42,191 nucleotides of DNA, taken from NCBI RefSeq assembly GCF_014803725.1, contig NZ_JAAVBE010000037.1:1-42191 (forward strand), written 5' to 3'. The notes beneath the pieces are model-generated. The model did no database searches, had not been told where the DNA came from, and saw nothing but the letters and a program-made list of their open reading frames with translations. The stretch is from Desulfovibrio sp. GTDB lineage: Bacteria; Desulfobacterota; Desulfovibrionia; Desulfovibrionales; Desulfovibrionaceae. This document shows positions 33,214 through 41,124 of the stretch, in pieces. Positions within the stretch are counted from its first letter, which is position 1. Every line of letters starts with the position of its first letter. The position numbers were made by a program, and so were the translations under genes.

Positions 33214-33261
33214 CAAAAAATTTTAGCGAAAGATCAAAACTTTCCGTTTTCTGGAAATATC
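33214..33261. promoter_or_regulatory. Shared regulatory element, copy 1
   Basis: CAAAAAATTTT (33214-33224) is followed by the 21-base element TTTCCGTTTTCTGGAAATAT plus C (33241-33261), which has the internal dyad TTTCC-N7-GGAAA. An identical 21-base copy with the same CAAAAAATTTT upstream lies at 34530-34574. It sits between the divergent WYL2 and 33430 genes, so it is a likely WYL2 operator or promoter element. Confidence 0.65.
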
Positions 33262-33359
33262 ATGATCTAACTTACATAGCAAGGAATCATGGAACCATAG
33301 CAGACGCACAACGTGACAAATTTCTAGTGGCTGGAGGCCGAAAAATGAAGGAGAAAAGG

Positions 33360-33428
33360 ATGGGCCGTACAGAAATAGATAAATATCTAAAATTCACAAA
33401 TACTCATTGGGTAAAGAAGGAGGGATAA
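33360..33428 (+). CDS. Possible 22-residue leader peptide
   Basis: ATG 33360 has AAGGAG (33348-33353) six bases upstream. The frame reads MGRTEIDKYLKFTNTHWVKK then EG and stops at TAA 33426-33428. It ends right at the ribosome-binding site and start of the next gene (GTG 33430), so it could couple translation. Too short to judge further. Confidence 0.35.
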   Translation: MGRTEIDKYLKFTNTHWVKKEG

Positions 33429-33429
33429 T

Positions 33430-34485
33430 GTGATTATCAAATATCTTTCCCCACTGCTTTTGGCAATTTCTCTGTTAAAGCAAGCTAAAAAAAATAAAAA
33501 GGAGAGAGTCATGAACCCCATGGATAATGAAAATCAGTCCGCATCACGACCCCACCCGCCCTATAGGTTTGAGCTCACACGTTTTACAAAATATATGATC
33601 AAGAATGTGAGTTTAGATAAGTTTATGCTCTTTAGTTTATATGTTAGGTATGGTTATGTTCCAGGTGTTTTTATTTGTTATTATAATGAAGAACACAATA
33701 TAATTTTTATAAGAGCGCGTAGATGGACAAATAATCCAGATGATTTTTGTCAAGATCGAGAGTGGAAAGATGGTTCAACATCTTACCTTGACGAAATATT
33801 TGTGCCAAATACTTCTGATTATCCGGTAACGCAGATAGAAAACATTGAGCTCTCCTATAAGGATGAAACGCAAGAGCCAAAAGAACAAGATAAGAAGAGT
33901 CTATGTGATAAATTAATTAAAAATTTAGAGGAGGATATAAAAAAATATGCAGGTGATGAATTTCATTTCTATTTTTATATAACACCAATACATCAGGAAT
34001 TACACGGAAACTATCAAAAAGAAGTCTCACAGGCCATTATTGATTCTGATATACTTAGATATGCGTGTCAAAATTGGATTCAATCTACCGTGGGGTATAA
34101 AGATCTAAATATCTATTTTGATTATACTAGAGGCTGCTTTTCTCCTGATTTCTTGCCAATCAAACGAAATATTATTGATCAAGCGAAACGAATATTGCTC
34201 CACGATGAAACTCCGCAAAATGAAAAATGTGATACCGATAAAAATATTGCTGAATATGCGGAAAAACTAGAAAAAGTTGCGGACTTTTATGAGGAACAAT
34301 TCGAAATTTTATCAACGAAACTTTCAGATATGGGTAATAAATTGCTTGAGGAGTTACAGTCATCATTTGAAAAAGACGGCATGGATCAAATGCAGGTACT
34401 CCTCCATACCTCGCGTGACCTCACGCTCATGTCTTTTGAGCTTATACGTATGAAGGCCAAACGCTTGGAAATTTTACTGAAATAA
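33430..34485 (+). CDS. Hypothetical 351-residue protein between WYL2 and the VIT-vWA genes
   Basis: GTG 33430 has AAGGAGG (33417-33423) upstream. ATG 33511 has its own AAGGAGA site and would give 324 residues. I keep the longer form since the first 27 codons encode a hydrophobic then basic stretch (YLSPLLLAISLLKQAKKNKK) that looks like a membrane anchor. The soluble part is rich in aromatic and acidic residues (YRFELTRFTKYMIKNVSLDK, FHFYFYITPIHQEL, YFDYTRGCFSPDFLP). It ends in a helical coiled-coil-like region (AEYAEKLEKVADFYEEQFEI). No family is recognised. The AT-rich composition resembles the 30148 gene. Confidence 0.72.
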   Translation: MIIKYLSPLLLAISLLKQAKKNKKERVMNPMDNENQSASRPHPPYRFELTRFTKYMIKNVSLDKFMLFSLYVRYGYVPGVFICYYNEEHNIIFIRARRWTNNPDDFCQDREWKDGSTSYLDEIFVPNTSDYPVTQIENIELSYKDETQEPKEQDKKSLCDKLIKNLEEDIKKYAGDEFHFYFYITPIHQELHGNYQKEVSQAIIDSDILRYACQNWIQSTVGYKDLNIYFDYTRGCFSPDFLPIKRNIIDQAKRILLHDETPQNEKCDTDKNIAEYAEKLEKVADFYEEQFEILSTKLSDMGNKLLEELQSSFEKDGMDQMQVLLHTSRDLTLMSFELIRMKAKRLEILLK

Positions 34486-34529
34486 ATCTCCAATTTTTAC
34501 AAGGCTGCATAGGTTGACTCGTGATTGGA

Positions 34530-34574
34530 CAAAAAATTTTGGAAAAAGTGAGTTTTCCGTTTTCTGGAAATATC
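34530..34574 (+). promoter_or_regulatory. Shared regulatory element, copy 2
   Basis: The same CAAAAAATTTT (34530-34540) and 21-base element (34554-34574, TTTCCGTTTTCTGGAAATAT plus C) as at 33214-33261. The gap between the two parts is 13 bases here and 16 at copy 1. It lies upstream of the small gene at 34702 and the VIT-vWA gene. Confidence 0.65.
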
Positions 34575-34600
34575 CTGTTTTAGATTCCTTGGCAACGCAC

Positions 34601-34631
34601 GACAGCGCAGGGGGAAAATCCCCGCGCTGTC
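34601..34631 (+). promoter_or_regulatory. Leader hairpin before the 47-aa gene
   Basis: GACAGCGC (34601-34608) and GGGG pair with CCCC and GCGCTGTC (34624-34631), 12 pairs with one bulged A. No T-run follows, so it is a leader structure rather than a terminator. A weaker TGCCGG/CCGGCA pairing (34634-34639/34673-34678) follows. Confidence 0.5.
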
Positions 34632-34701
34632 GATGCCGGAAATCATAGCCATACATCATATTCCGAAGAAACCGGCAGGAATATGCCAAGGAGGATTGCC
34701 C

Positions 34702-34845
34702 ATGATACTGCCACCGCCTGAACGCCCCACGGTCTTCGATTTCATGGTTGAGATTGCTGAGCTGATTCTCATCGTGAAGGCCGGGAAGTGGTGGAAAGAG
34801 CGCAGAGAGAAAAAGAAGGAGCAGAAGTCCCGGAACGGGAAGTAA
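34702..34845 (+). CDS. 47-residue basic amphipathic protein
   Basis: ATG 34702 is preceded by AAGGAGG (34688-34694); a longer frame from 34633 has no site. The protein begins MILPPPERPTVFDFMVEIAE, has a hydrophobic helix (LILIVKAG) and a strongly basic tail (KWWKERREKKKEQKSRNGK). The tail resembles residues 33-46 of the next protein (AWKKWKERKARKEA), so the two may be related or interact with membranes in the same way. It lies 35 bases before the VIT-vWA start. Confidence 0.68.
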   Translation: MILPPPERPTVFDFMVEIAELILIVKAGKWWKERREKKKEQKSRNGK

Positions 34846-34880
34846 CCCCACGTCCACACCCAAAATAAGGAGGAAAAGCC

Positions 34881-37412
34881 ATGATGCCATTGCCACCTTA
34901 CAATCGTTTTCCGCTGCCCGGAAAAATTGGCGGCGTTATCAAAATCGCCGGCGCTGCCGCCATTGTGGGCTATGAAGCCTGGAAGAAGTGGAAGGAACGC
35001 AAAGCCAGGAAGGAAGCGGAAATGGCCGCAAAAGGGCAAGGGCCGCAAGGAAACGGCACCAACACGACCGCGCAGGGGCCGATATACTCCTCGCCGGGCT
35101 CCACACGCCCTTATGGGGGCGCATCCAGGCGTACTTCGCACGGGAGGCCGTCATCGATTTTCGACGAGCCATACCCCTTTGGCCACATGGTGTCCGACAG
35201 CGGAGAGAATATCTCCCTCAAGTCGGTGTCCATCTACGGTGAGGTGGAGGGGCTCCTGTTCTCCTCCACCATCCGGCAGGAATATAAAAACGACACCGAC
35301 AAGGCGCTGGAGATCATCTACACCTTCCCCCTGGGCTGGGGCACGGCGCTCCTCGGCTTGCAGGCGACCATCGGTGAAAAGCACCTCATCGGCGAGGTGG
35401 TGAAAAAGTCCGAAGCGGAGGAGAAGTACGAAAAGGCCGTGAAGGACGGCGATTCGGCCATCATGGTGCAGCAGACCTCACGTGGCCTGTACACGGCCAA
35501 CCTTGGTAATATCAAGGCCGGTGAAACCGTTGTGGTGGAGATCCACTGCGCCCGGCTGCTGCGCTTTGAGCAGGGGCAGGTGCGCCTCTGTATTCCCACC
35601 GTCATCGGCGAGCGCTATGGCGACCCGTATTGTGACGGCGGTCTTGCCCCTCATGAATCCGCCAGGGTCGATCCCAAGGCGCACTATCCCTTCACGCTGG
35701 AACTGACCATCAAGGGCGACATGGCGAAAAGCTCCGTCTCCTGTCCCAGCCATCCGGCAACGATCAAAACGCTGGAGGATGGCCTGTGCGTGTCCCTGGA
35801 AGCCGGGGCCGTACTGGACAGGGATTTTATCCTGCTCATGCAGGATATTTCGGGGACTTCGCATGCGCTTTGTGTGCCGGATGAGGGCACGAGCATGGTC
35901 GTTGCCAGCTTTGCGCCAGAAATCCCTCAGAAAACAGCTTCGCCCTTGGGGCTGAAGATCCTTGTGGATTGTTCCGGCTCCATGAGCGGCTCAAGCATAG
36001 AGGAAGCGCAAAAAGGACTTGGCAAGGTGCTGAACCTGCTTGCGGCTCACGATCAGATCGCCTACAGCCGGTTTGGCTCTAATGTGGAGCATCTGACGCG
36101 AACCCTCCTACCTTGCACCCCGGAAAACCTCGAAAAGCTGTCAAAAGCCATCGATGCCACATCCGCTGACATGGGCGGCACGGAAATGGAAGGCGCGCTC
36201 CGTTCCACCTTTCATGATATAGCGGGAGACGCCCAGAATGAAGTGCCGCCGGTTGTCCTGCTGATTACGGACGGCGATGTCTGGGATGTGAAGAATATCA
36301 TCGCCACGGCCAAGGACTCCGGGCACCGTATCTTCACCATAGGCGTTGGCCATGCTCCGGCGGAAAGCCTGCTGCGTGACATGGCCGAGCAGACCGGCGG
36401 TGCATGCGAGTTTGTCAGCCCGGATGAAAACATGGCTGAAGCTATCGTGCGCATGTTCCACCGGATGCGTGGAGCCATTGCCAGGAATATGCGTATCGAG
36501 TGGGGCCAGGAGCCGGTCTGGCAATCCCGTCTTCCCAAGTACATCTATGATGGCGAGACGGTACATGCCTTTGCCTTGCTCAAGGGGCAATCATCTTCCG
36601 CACCCGTCCTGAGCTGGGAGAGCGACGGCAGTACGCATCGCGCAGTCTGCCAGCGGTTTGAAACCACCGACAACGAAGACTTGCTCCGCTTGGGCCGTAT
36701 GCGTCAGATGGAGGAAGTCAGCCCCGAGGAAGAAAAGCTGAGCCTTGCACTCAAGTACCAGCTCGTGAGCGACCTGACATCCCTCATCCTGGTATATGAG
36801 CGACCGGAGGATGACAAACTCGAAGGGTTGCCCACAATCCAGCAGGTACCCCAGATGCCTGCCTATGGCCATGGGGGCGGAAGAAGCTCTATGCTAGATG
36901 GTGAGTTTGATTCCCTCTTAGGACCTTCAAGTGCGTGCTTTGCCATGCGCCCCAAGGGGATGTTCAGGGGGGATAGGGTTATGGATGTCATGAAGGATCC
37001 AGCCGGGCCTGAAGAAGTGTCCTCGCTGGACTACTTCACCAACATGATGAGCCTGGATGAACTGGGACCCGGCATATTCTCCACTAAGCAGGAACTGCTG
37101 GAATATGTCCTCCTCCTCTGGCATAGGAACGTCCTCTCTCTCTCGTCGATGAAGGAGTTCATGGACAAACTCTTCGCCTCGGAAAAGGGAAAAGCGTTGA
37201 GTTTCTTCTTCGAGCGTCTGGATGATAATTCCATCCTTGAGCCCGAGCAGAACATGGCCGTCTTCCTTCAATGGGCCTTTGCCAAGCTGAATCCGGGGCA
37301 GACGCTCGACCGCCATTCCATGCGCTTCATCACGGACACCATGAAAAATGGTGACGAGACCATGGCGGAAATGGTGCCTGATTTCCTGGATGCGTGGTAC
37401 ACCAATTCTTAA
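34881..37412 (+). CDS. VIT and von Willebrand factor A (vWA) domain protein
   Basis: The protein has 843 residues from ATG 34881 behind AAGGAGG. The N-terminus has a hydrophobic Gly/Ala segment (KIGGVIKIAGAAAIVG, 15-30), a basic stretch and a low-complexity linker. The VIT domain covers about 105-230 (SVSIYGEVEGLLFSSTIRQE, IIYTFPLG, KKSEAEEKYEKAVKDGDSAI). The vWA domain begins near 357 with the metal-binding MIDAS motif DCSGSMSGSS (363-372), GGTEME (Thr434) and LITDGDVWD (Asp464). A long C-terminal part (LALKYQLVSDLTSLILVYER and beyond) is all-alpha and unassigned. VIT-vWA proteins use bound Mg2+ to grip protein partners. It is the largest gene of the cluster and may be the scaffold or sensor. 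Confidence 0.88.
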   Translation: MMPLPPYNRFPLPGKIGGVIKIAGAAAIVGYEAWKKWKERKARKEAEMAAKGQGPQGNGTNTTAQGPIYSSPGSTRPYGGASRRTSHGRPSSIFDEPYPFGHMVSDSGENISLKSVSIYGEVEGLLFSSTIRQEYKNDTDKALEIIYTFPLGWGTALLGLQATIGEKHLIGEVVKKSEAEEKYEKAVKDGDSAIMVQQTSRGLYTANLGNIKAGETVVVEIHCARLLRFEQGQVRLCIPTVIGERYGDPYCDGGLAPHESARVDPKAHYPFTLELTIKGDMAKSSVSCPSHPATIKTLEDGLCVSLEAGAVLDRDFILLMQDISGTSHALCVPDEGTSMVVASFAPEIPQKTASPLGLKILVDCSGSMSGSSIEEAQKGLGKVLNLLAAHDQIAYSRFGSNVEHLTRTLLPCTPENLEKLSKAIDATSADMGGTEMEGALRSTFHDIAGDAQNEVPPVVLLITDGDVWDVKNIIATAKDSGHRIFTIGVGHAPAESLLRDMAEQTGGACEFVSPDENMAEAIVRMFHRMRGAIARNMRIEWGQEPVWQSRLPKYIYDGETVHAFALLKGQSSSAPVLSWESDGSTHRAVCQRFETTDNEDLLRLGRMRQMEEVSPEEEKLSLALKYQLVSDLTSLILVYERPEDDKLEGLPTIQQVPQMPAYGHGGGRSSMLDGEFDSLLGPSSACFAMRPKGMFRGDRVMDVMKDPAGPEEVSSLDYFTNMMSLDELGPGIFSTKQELLEYVLLLWHRNVLSLSSMKEFMDKLFASEKGKALSFFFERLDDNSILEPEQNMAVFLQWAFAKLNPGQTLDRHSMRFITDTMKNGDETMAEMVPDFLDAWYTNS

Positions 37413-37423
37413 TTTGCAACGCC

Positions 37424-37455
37424 ATAAGGGGGTGCCATGACAGGCACCCCCTTAT
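37424..37455 (+). terminator. Stem-loop after the VIT-vWA gene
   Basis: ATAAGGGGGTGCC (37424-37436) pairs perfectly with GGCACCCCCTTAT (37443-37455), loop ATGACA. The T-run after it is weak. It lies 12 bases after the stop. Confidence 0.65.
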
Positions 37456-37550
37456 ACAATTTATGTAGAAATATGGTTACTTACGGCTTTAACGAATCTT
37501 GAAGCCAATGTGTAATTTAATATATTTGATTACTAGTATTAAATTTAAAT

Positions 37551-37703
37551 GTGTCATCAATAGTTGGAAAGGCAGATGTTATTTATATGTTAGAAATAAT
37601 GTACAAAGATGTTCTCAATAGAAGATTTATATATGAATAATTTGTTGGAAAAGATTGCGATAAAGAGTTAGCACAACGTATAAAAAGTATAAAAAATAGT
37701 TAA
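37551..37703 (+). pseudogene. Possible decayed reading frame
   Basis: A frame from GTG 37551 (VSSIVGKADVIYMLEIMYKD) runs to an in-frame TAA at 37638-37640 and continues (FVGKDCDKELAQRIKSIKNS) to TAA 37701-37703. The amino-acid pattern looks protein-like but there is no ribosome-binding site and no family. It may be a chance frame in AT-rich DNA. The rest of 37456-37708 shows nothing else. Confidence 0.2.
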
Positions 37704-37708
37704 ATATT

Positions 37709-37753
37709 AAAAATATAGAGAGTATGCCATAATGCCATACTCTCTATATTTTA
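37709..37753. terminator. Intrinsic terminator, mainly for the minus-strand gene 37751-38035
   Basis: AAATATAGAGAGTATG (37711-37726) pairs perfectly with CATACTCTCTATATTT (37736-37751), 16 bp. T-rich sequence follows on both strands. The stem reaches the stop codon of the minus-strand gene. Confidence 0.75.
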
Positions 37754-38035
37754 ATACATCACATGAATACCAATGTTTGAAAGCTGTTGATCCAATTGCT
37801 CTCTAAAAGGAGGCAACTTTCCAGATGCTGTATCTACAAAGTTTTTCCAACTATTACGAATGCCATCACGAGTTAGTTCGTTCAAGTCGCGTTCACTTAT
37901 AGTCGACTTTGCAAACAATTCAAGTTGTTCTTCAGAATAATACTGAAGTATGAGATCAAGATTTGTAGTTTCATTTTCAATAGCCACCAGTCCCAAACCA
38001 AATTCTGCTATCACTGAAAGTTCCTTTTGACTCAT
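37751..38035 (-). CDS. Hypothetical 94-residue protein
   Basis: ATG 38035 is preceded by AGGGAGG on the minus strand. The protein is acidic and helical: AEFGLGLVAIENETTNLDLI, then LQYYSEEQLELFAKSTISER, and a C-terminal part ending NIGIHVMY. No signal peptide or membrane segment. No family is recognised. It is transcribed alone with its own terminator. The 248 bases upstream (38036-38283) are AT-rich and hold no gene I can support. Confidence 0.65.
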   Translation of the reverse strand: MSQKELSVIAEFGLGLVAIENETTNLDLILQYYSEEQLELFAKSTISERDLNELTRDGIRNSWKNFVDTASGKLPPFREQLDQQLSNIGIHVMY

Positions 38036-38283
38036 GACTCCCTCCCTTATATGTTAAACGGATGCTCCTTTCTATGATTGTAATATATACAGAAATATAA
38101 ATATATACAAATTTTTCTATGAAAATTAGTGCGTTTTTATATTATTTTTATAAATCCCATCAGGATAAATGTAAACTTTCAAATTTTTGCAAAGAGTGCT
38201 AATATATGTCATTACCGTGAGTTATGGCTATAAGGCTCATTTTTTATGCACCTGAGAGGATGATGAGAAAGGGTGAACTATAA

Positions 38284-39336
38284 ATGACACGGCGATATTT
38301 TGTACTTGGTGCCCTCGCAACCGTTGTCGCTGGGGGCGTGTATTCGTGGAACCTCTGGCGGAAATTCGGGGCACTTCCTGAGCCCACCCCGATTTCTCCC
38401 AACTGGGAGGACGGTGCTTTCCACAATCTGCCGAATACGTATGTATATGCCGGGTTGGATAAGGAGCCTCTTGAAACCGGCGGCTGGCTGAAATTTTTCC
38501 TTGCCTGCGATGGGGATCGTTATCCGCCCGCGCCTGTTCCCTCTGCTCCAGCCGATTTTCATTCTCTCAAAGATGGCGAATTTGTCTGGCTTGGCCATTC
38601 CTCTTTTCTGCTTAAGCTGAATGGAAAAATCATCTGCATTGATCCTGTCCTGTCATCCCGCGCGTCCCCGGTTCCCTTCACCATACCTGCGTGGCCAGGT
38701 GCCAATCCCTACCAGGCGGCGGATTTCCCGTTTATCGATTATCTCTGCGTCAGCCATGACCATTGGGATCACCTTGACTATAAGGCCGTGAAAAACCTTG
38801 ACTACGGGCACGTCCTCTGTGGCAAAGGCGTTGGGGCGCATTTTGGCGCATGGGGCAGAAAGAATTTTACCGAATTGGATTGGTGGGAAGAGTGGCGAGA
38901 GGGGCCGCTGCGTATTGTCTTCACCCCTTCTCAGCATTTTTCAGGGAGGGGACTGACCAGAAATCAAAGCCTTTGGGGCGGTTTTGTCGTCGATGCCGGG
39001 AGTGGCGGCAAGGTCTATTTCACCGGCGATGGCGGCTATGGGCATCACTTTGCGGAAATCGGCCGCAGGTATGGGCCATTCGAGAGCATTTTCCCTGATA
39101 CCGGCCAATATAATCGCGCGTGGAGTACTGTGCATATGTTTCCTGAGCAGGCTGTCAGGGCGGCCCAAGATACACGGAGTCTTCTTGCCTGCCCGGCGCA
39201 TATTGGCAAGTTCACACTCGCGTGGCACGCATGGGATGAGCCAACGCGCCGTTTTAGTAAAAAGGCGGAGGAAGTTGGTCAGAAGTATATCTTACCTATC
39301 ATTGGCGAAAAGTTCCGTATTGACGATGATAAATAA
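38284..39336 (+). CDS. Metallo-beta-lactamase-fold hydrolase with Tat-type signal (UlaG/NAPE-PLD-like)
   Basis: The protein has 350 residues. TRRYFVLGALATVVAGG at the N-terminus fits a twin-arginine signal or anchor, so the enzyme is probably exported folded. The MBL metal motif is SHDHWDHLD (His158, His160, Asp162, His163). Other metal ligands are probably in TPSQHFSGRG, VYFTGDGGYGHHF (Asp) and CPAHIGKFTLAWHAW (His). WLGHSSFLLKLNGKIICIDP and the SQHFSGR motif point to the UlaG/NAPE-PLD-like subgroup, which cleaves phosphodiester or lactone bonds including phospholipids. The ribosome-binding site is weak. A membrane-lipid substrate is inference. Confidence 0.82.
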   Translation: MTRRYFVLGALATVVAGGVYSWNLWRKFGALPEPTPISPNWEDGAFHNLPNTYVYAGLDKEPLETGGWLKFFLACDGDRYPPAPVPSAPADFHSLKDGEFVWLGHSSFLLKLNGKIICIDPVLSSRASPVPFTIPAWPGANPYQAADFPFIDYLCVSHDHWDHLDYKAVKNLDYGHVLCGKGVGAHFGAWGRKNFTELDWWEEWREGPLRIVFTPSQHFSGRGLTRNQSLWGGFVVDAGSGGKVYFTGDGGYGHHFAEIGRRYGPFESIFPDTGQYNRAWSTVHMFPEQAVRAAQDTRSLLACPAHIGKFTLAWHAWDEPTRRFSKKAEEVGQKYILPIIGEKFRIDDDK

Positions 39337-39357
39337 TATTTATTTGTAAAAATTAAA

Positions 39358-39690
39358 CTAACTGAGGATAGTCTCCAGCTTGGCCAGGACTTCCTCCATC
39401 ACTGATGCCGGAACCTGTTCTAAACATCTTCCGGCGCGTGCCTGTATGTCTAGCGCGCGAGGTTGATCACAACGTACCACTCCGGTTGTGCGGGTGCCGC
39501 ATCCGCTCAATGAAACAGCAAAACCCGCTGTGCGAGCAAAGTTGCCTCCGCTCGTGATGGGCAAGACCACAGGCACTCGTGTTACCTTGTTGAACGCATC
39601 AGGTGATACGACCAGCACCGGGCGTGTGCCCTGCTGTTCGTGACCTGCTGTTGGGTCAAGGCTGACCAAATAAATGTCTCCTCGACGCAT
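39358..39690 (-). CDS. mazF: MazF/PemK-type mRNA interferase toxin
   Basis: The protein has 110 residues from ATG 39690, which shares one base with the antitoxin stop (TGATG). A longer frame to 39768 would overlap the antitoxin for no reason. Motifs: MRRGDIYLVSLDPTAGHEQQ, TRPVLVVSPDAFNKV, VVLPITSGG and VVRCDQPRALD. They fit the PemK/MazF fold, which cuts RNA at short sequences. The GxxQxGxRPVLV pattern is complete. It is last in a two-gene minus-strand operon. Confidence 0.9.
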   Translation of the reverse strand: MRRGDIYLVSLDPTAGHEQQGTRPVLVVSPDAFNKVTRVPVVLPITSGGNFARTAGFAVSLSGCGTRTTGVVRCDQPRALDIQARAGRCLEQVPASVMEEVLAKLETILS

Positions 39691-39947
39691 CAGATCAACT
39701 CCCGACCCTTGGCAGGTGATGACGTCCATGCGGCATCTTCTTCGGAAAGAGGCGCGGAAGTGTCGCACTGGGCCAATAATTCTTGCAGGCTGTATTTTTT
39801 GCGGACTCCTGGCTCAATGACCAAACGACCAGATTCCACGACCATGCTCACCGCTGAACCCGATTCCATTTGCAGCATTTCCAGAATGGCGGGAGGCACA
39901 GCCAGCATCACTGACCCTCCCACTTTTCTCAGATTGCACGTGTACAT
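39690..39947 (-). CDS. mazE: MazE/ChpS-type antitoxin (AbrB fold)
   Basis: The protein has 85 residues from ATG 39947 with GGAGG upstream. The N-terminal part is an AbrB/SpoVT swapped-hairpin DNA-binding domain (LRKVGGSVMLAVPPAILEML, then SAVSMVVESGRLVIEP). The C-terminal tail (SLQELLAQCDTSAPLSEEDA, W) is the toxin-binding region. It represses its own operon through the palindrome at 39964-39981. Confidence 0.9.
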   Translation of the reverse strand: MYTCNLRKVGGSVMLAVPPAILEMLQMESGSAVSMVVESGRLVIEPGVRKKYSLQELLAQCDTSAPLSEEDAAWTSSPAKGRELI

Positions 39948-39963
39948 GATGCGCCTCCATAAG

Positions 39964-39981
39964 TTATATTTTTATATAACA
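39964..39981. promoter_or_regulatory. mazEF operator palindrome
   Basis: GTTATA (39964-39969), six bases, TATAAC (39976-39981), a perfect inverted repeat about 16 bases upstream of the antitoxin start. It contains TATA-rich -10-like sequence, so MazE binding would block transcription. Confidence 0.6.
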
Positions 39982-40014
39982 TGGAATCTAAACGGCTGCA
40001 AGCGGTGGCGTTTT

Positions 40015-40115
40015 GGACGTACCTCTTCCAATTTTTAAGGAATAGTTAGTGGCTCATCATGGATGAGGATTGATGGGGTGCTCAGCAAGTCTCCAAGCGT
40101 TATCACCCAAAGCGC
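40015..40115 (-). mobile_element. Remnant of an IS3-family right end
   Basis: The terminus TGGACGTACCTCTTCC (40015-40030) and the following AAGGAATAGTTAGTGG (from 40038) closely resemble the end of the IS at 41419 (TGACCCTACCCC, then AAGGATAAGTTAGTGG). On the minus strand the tail of a transposase can be read: QYHGALGDNAWRLAEHPINP then HP and stop. This is like the [20 protein letters not shown] end of the intact IS. The rest of the element is missing. Confidence 0.6.
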
Positions 40116-40393
40116 CGTGATACTGGCGAAAAAAAGTCTAAGCCGCGTTGCTTGCCACGTGCCTATAACCAAGACCACACTAACTTGAAACGCATGTGAT
40201 AAGCCTACGATACGTATCAGCACTAAGGCGGATGATATTGGTGAAAAGCATATTCTTCACCATCGTAAAGGAATAATTGCGTTTTATTGGAGCATAATTC
40301 ATCATTTTTAAATTTTTATGCTCCCCATCTATTAAAAATTTATATATTACTCGAATAAACAAGACATTTATCCCTATATTGTCTGAAAAGCAA
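40116..40393. other. Non-coding gap with two hairpins
   Basis: No gene is supported here. Two stems are visible: TGGTGAA/TTCACCA (40239-40245/40256-40262) and GGAGCATAA/TTATGCTCC (40289-40297/40316-40324). They may be leader or end structures of lost genes. The region lies between an IS remnant and the recombination genes. Confidence 0.4.
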
Positions 40394-40435
40394 GAAAGCA
40401 GGGTTCGGGATTCCTGGATCCTGCTTTCTCTTTTT
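40394..40435 (+). terminator. Intrinsic terminator just before the ERF gene
   Basis: GAAAGCAGG (40394-40402) pairs with CCTGCTTTC (40420-40428), then TCTTTTT. It sits 18 bases before the ERF start, so the ERF message either starts within or after it, or reads through it (attenuation or antitermination). Confidence 0.75.
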
Positions 40436-40452
40436 AACCAGAGGAGGAATCT

Positions 40453-41115
40453 ATGCAGTCGGATTGTTCCCAGGAAATCAAGGAATTGGCCAAGGCGCTG
40501 CTCAATGTGCAGCGTCAGCTCCAACCCGCGTCCAAGGATGCTACAAACCCGTTTACCAAGAGCAAGTACGCCACGCTCAATTCGGTGATGGCTGCTAGCC
40601 GTGATGTGCTTCTGGAAAATGGCATCTGGCTCTGTCAGTACCCCGTGCCCGTGGAGACGGAAGGGTGTATCGGCCTGGCGACCAAGCTGACCCATGTGGA
40701 ATCCGGGCAATGGCAGAGCTCTCTGGCTGTCGTCCCTCTGCCCAAAGCTGACCCGCAGGGCATGGGCTCAGCCCTGACCTATGCGAGACGGTATGCCCTG
40801 ACCGCTATGCTGGGGATGGTCACGGAAGATGATGATGGCGAAGCAGCCAGCGGTAGGAAAGGGAGTTCAAGCAGACAGCCAAGTCCACGGCGTCAGGCGG
40901 GCAATCGTCAGGAACCAGCGTCTGCCCATCGCCATGAGACTGACGATTTGCCTGCGCTTGATGGCGTCACCTATCAGAGAATGGCATCGCAGGATGGCAG
41001 GGAGTGTATCGTAGCTAGTGGCAATACCCAGCCGAAGAAGGAGATTCTGTCCGGCCTTGGCTTTCGGTGGAATGCCCAGCGCAAGTGCTGGTGGAAATAC
41101 GCAGATGCCGTATAG
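40453..41115 (+). CDS. ERF-family single-strand annealing recombinase
   Basis: The protein has 220 residues from ATG 40453 behind AGAGGAGG. The ERF domain (1-135) reads LQPASKDATNPFTKSKYATL, LLENGIWLCQYPV, and the strong family motif MGSALTYARRYALTAMLGMV followed by EDDDGEAA. A Ser/Gln-rich linker leads to a small C-terminal domain ending GFRWNAQRKCWWKYADAV, as seen attached to phage DNA-binding proteins. It anneals complementary single strands in phage-type recombination. It pairs with the exonuclease gene 9 bases downstream, a normal two-gene recombination module. Confidence 0.9.
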   Translation: MQSDCSQEIKELAKALLNVQRQLQPASKDATNPFTKSKYATLNSVMAASRDVLLENGIWLCQYPVPVETEGCIGLATKLTHVESGQWQSSLAVVPLPKADPQGMGSALTYARRYALTAMLGMVTEDDDGEAASGRKGSSSRQPSPRRQAGNRQEPASAHRHETDDLPALDGVTYQRMASQDGRECIVASGNTQPKKEILSGLGFRWNAQRKCWWKYADAV

Positions 41116-41124
41116 GAGGTCTTC

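Noticed and set aside
39691..39768. Longer MazF from ATG 39768
   Set aside because: It would overlap the antitoxin coding region; ATG 39690 gives the usual MRRGDIYLV start and the TGATG coupling.
40394..40435. GGGTTCGGGATTCC-like sequence considered as a tRNA fragment (attR)
   Set aside because: It does not match the tRNA-Leu(GAG) 3' end and is better explained as the stem-loop of a terminator.
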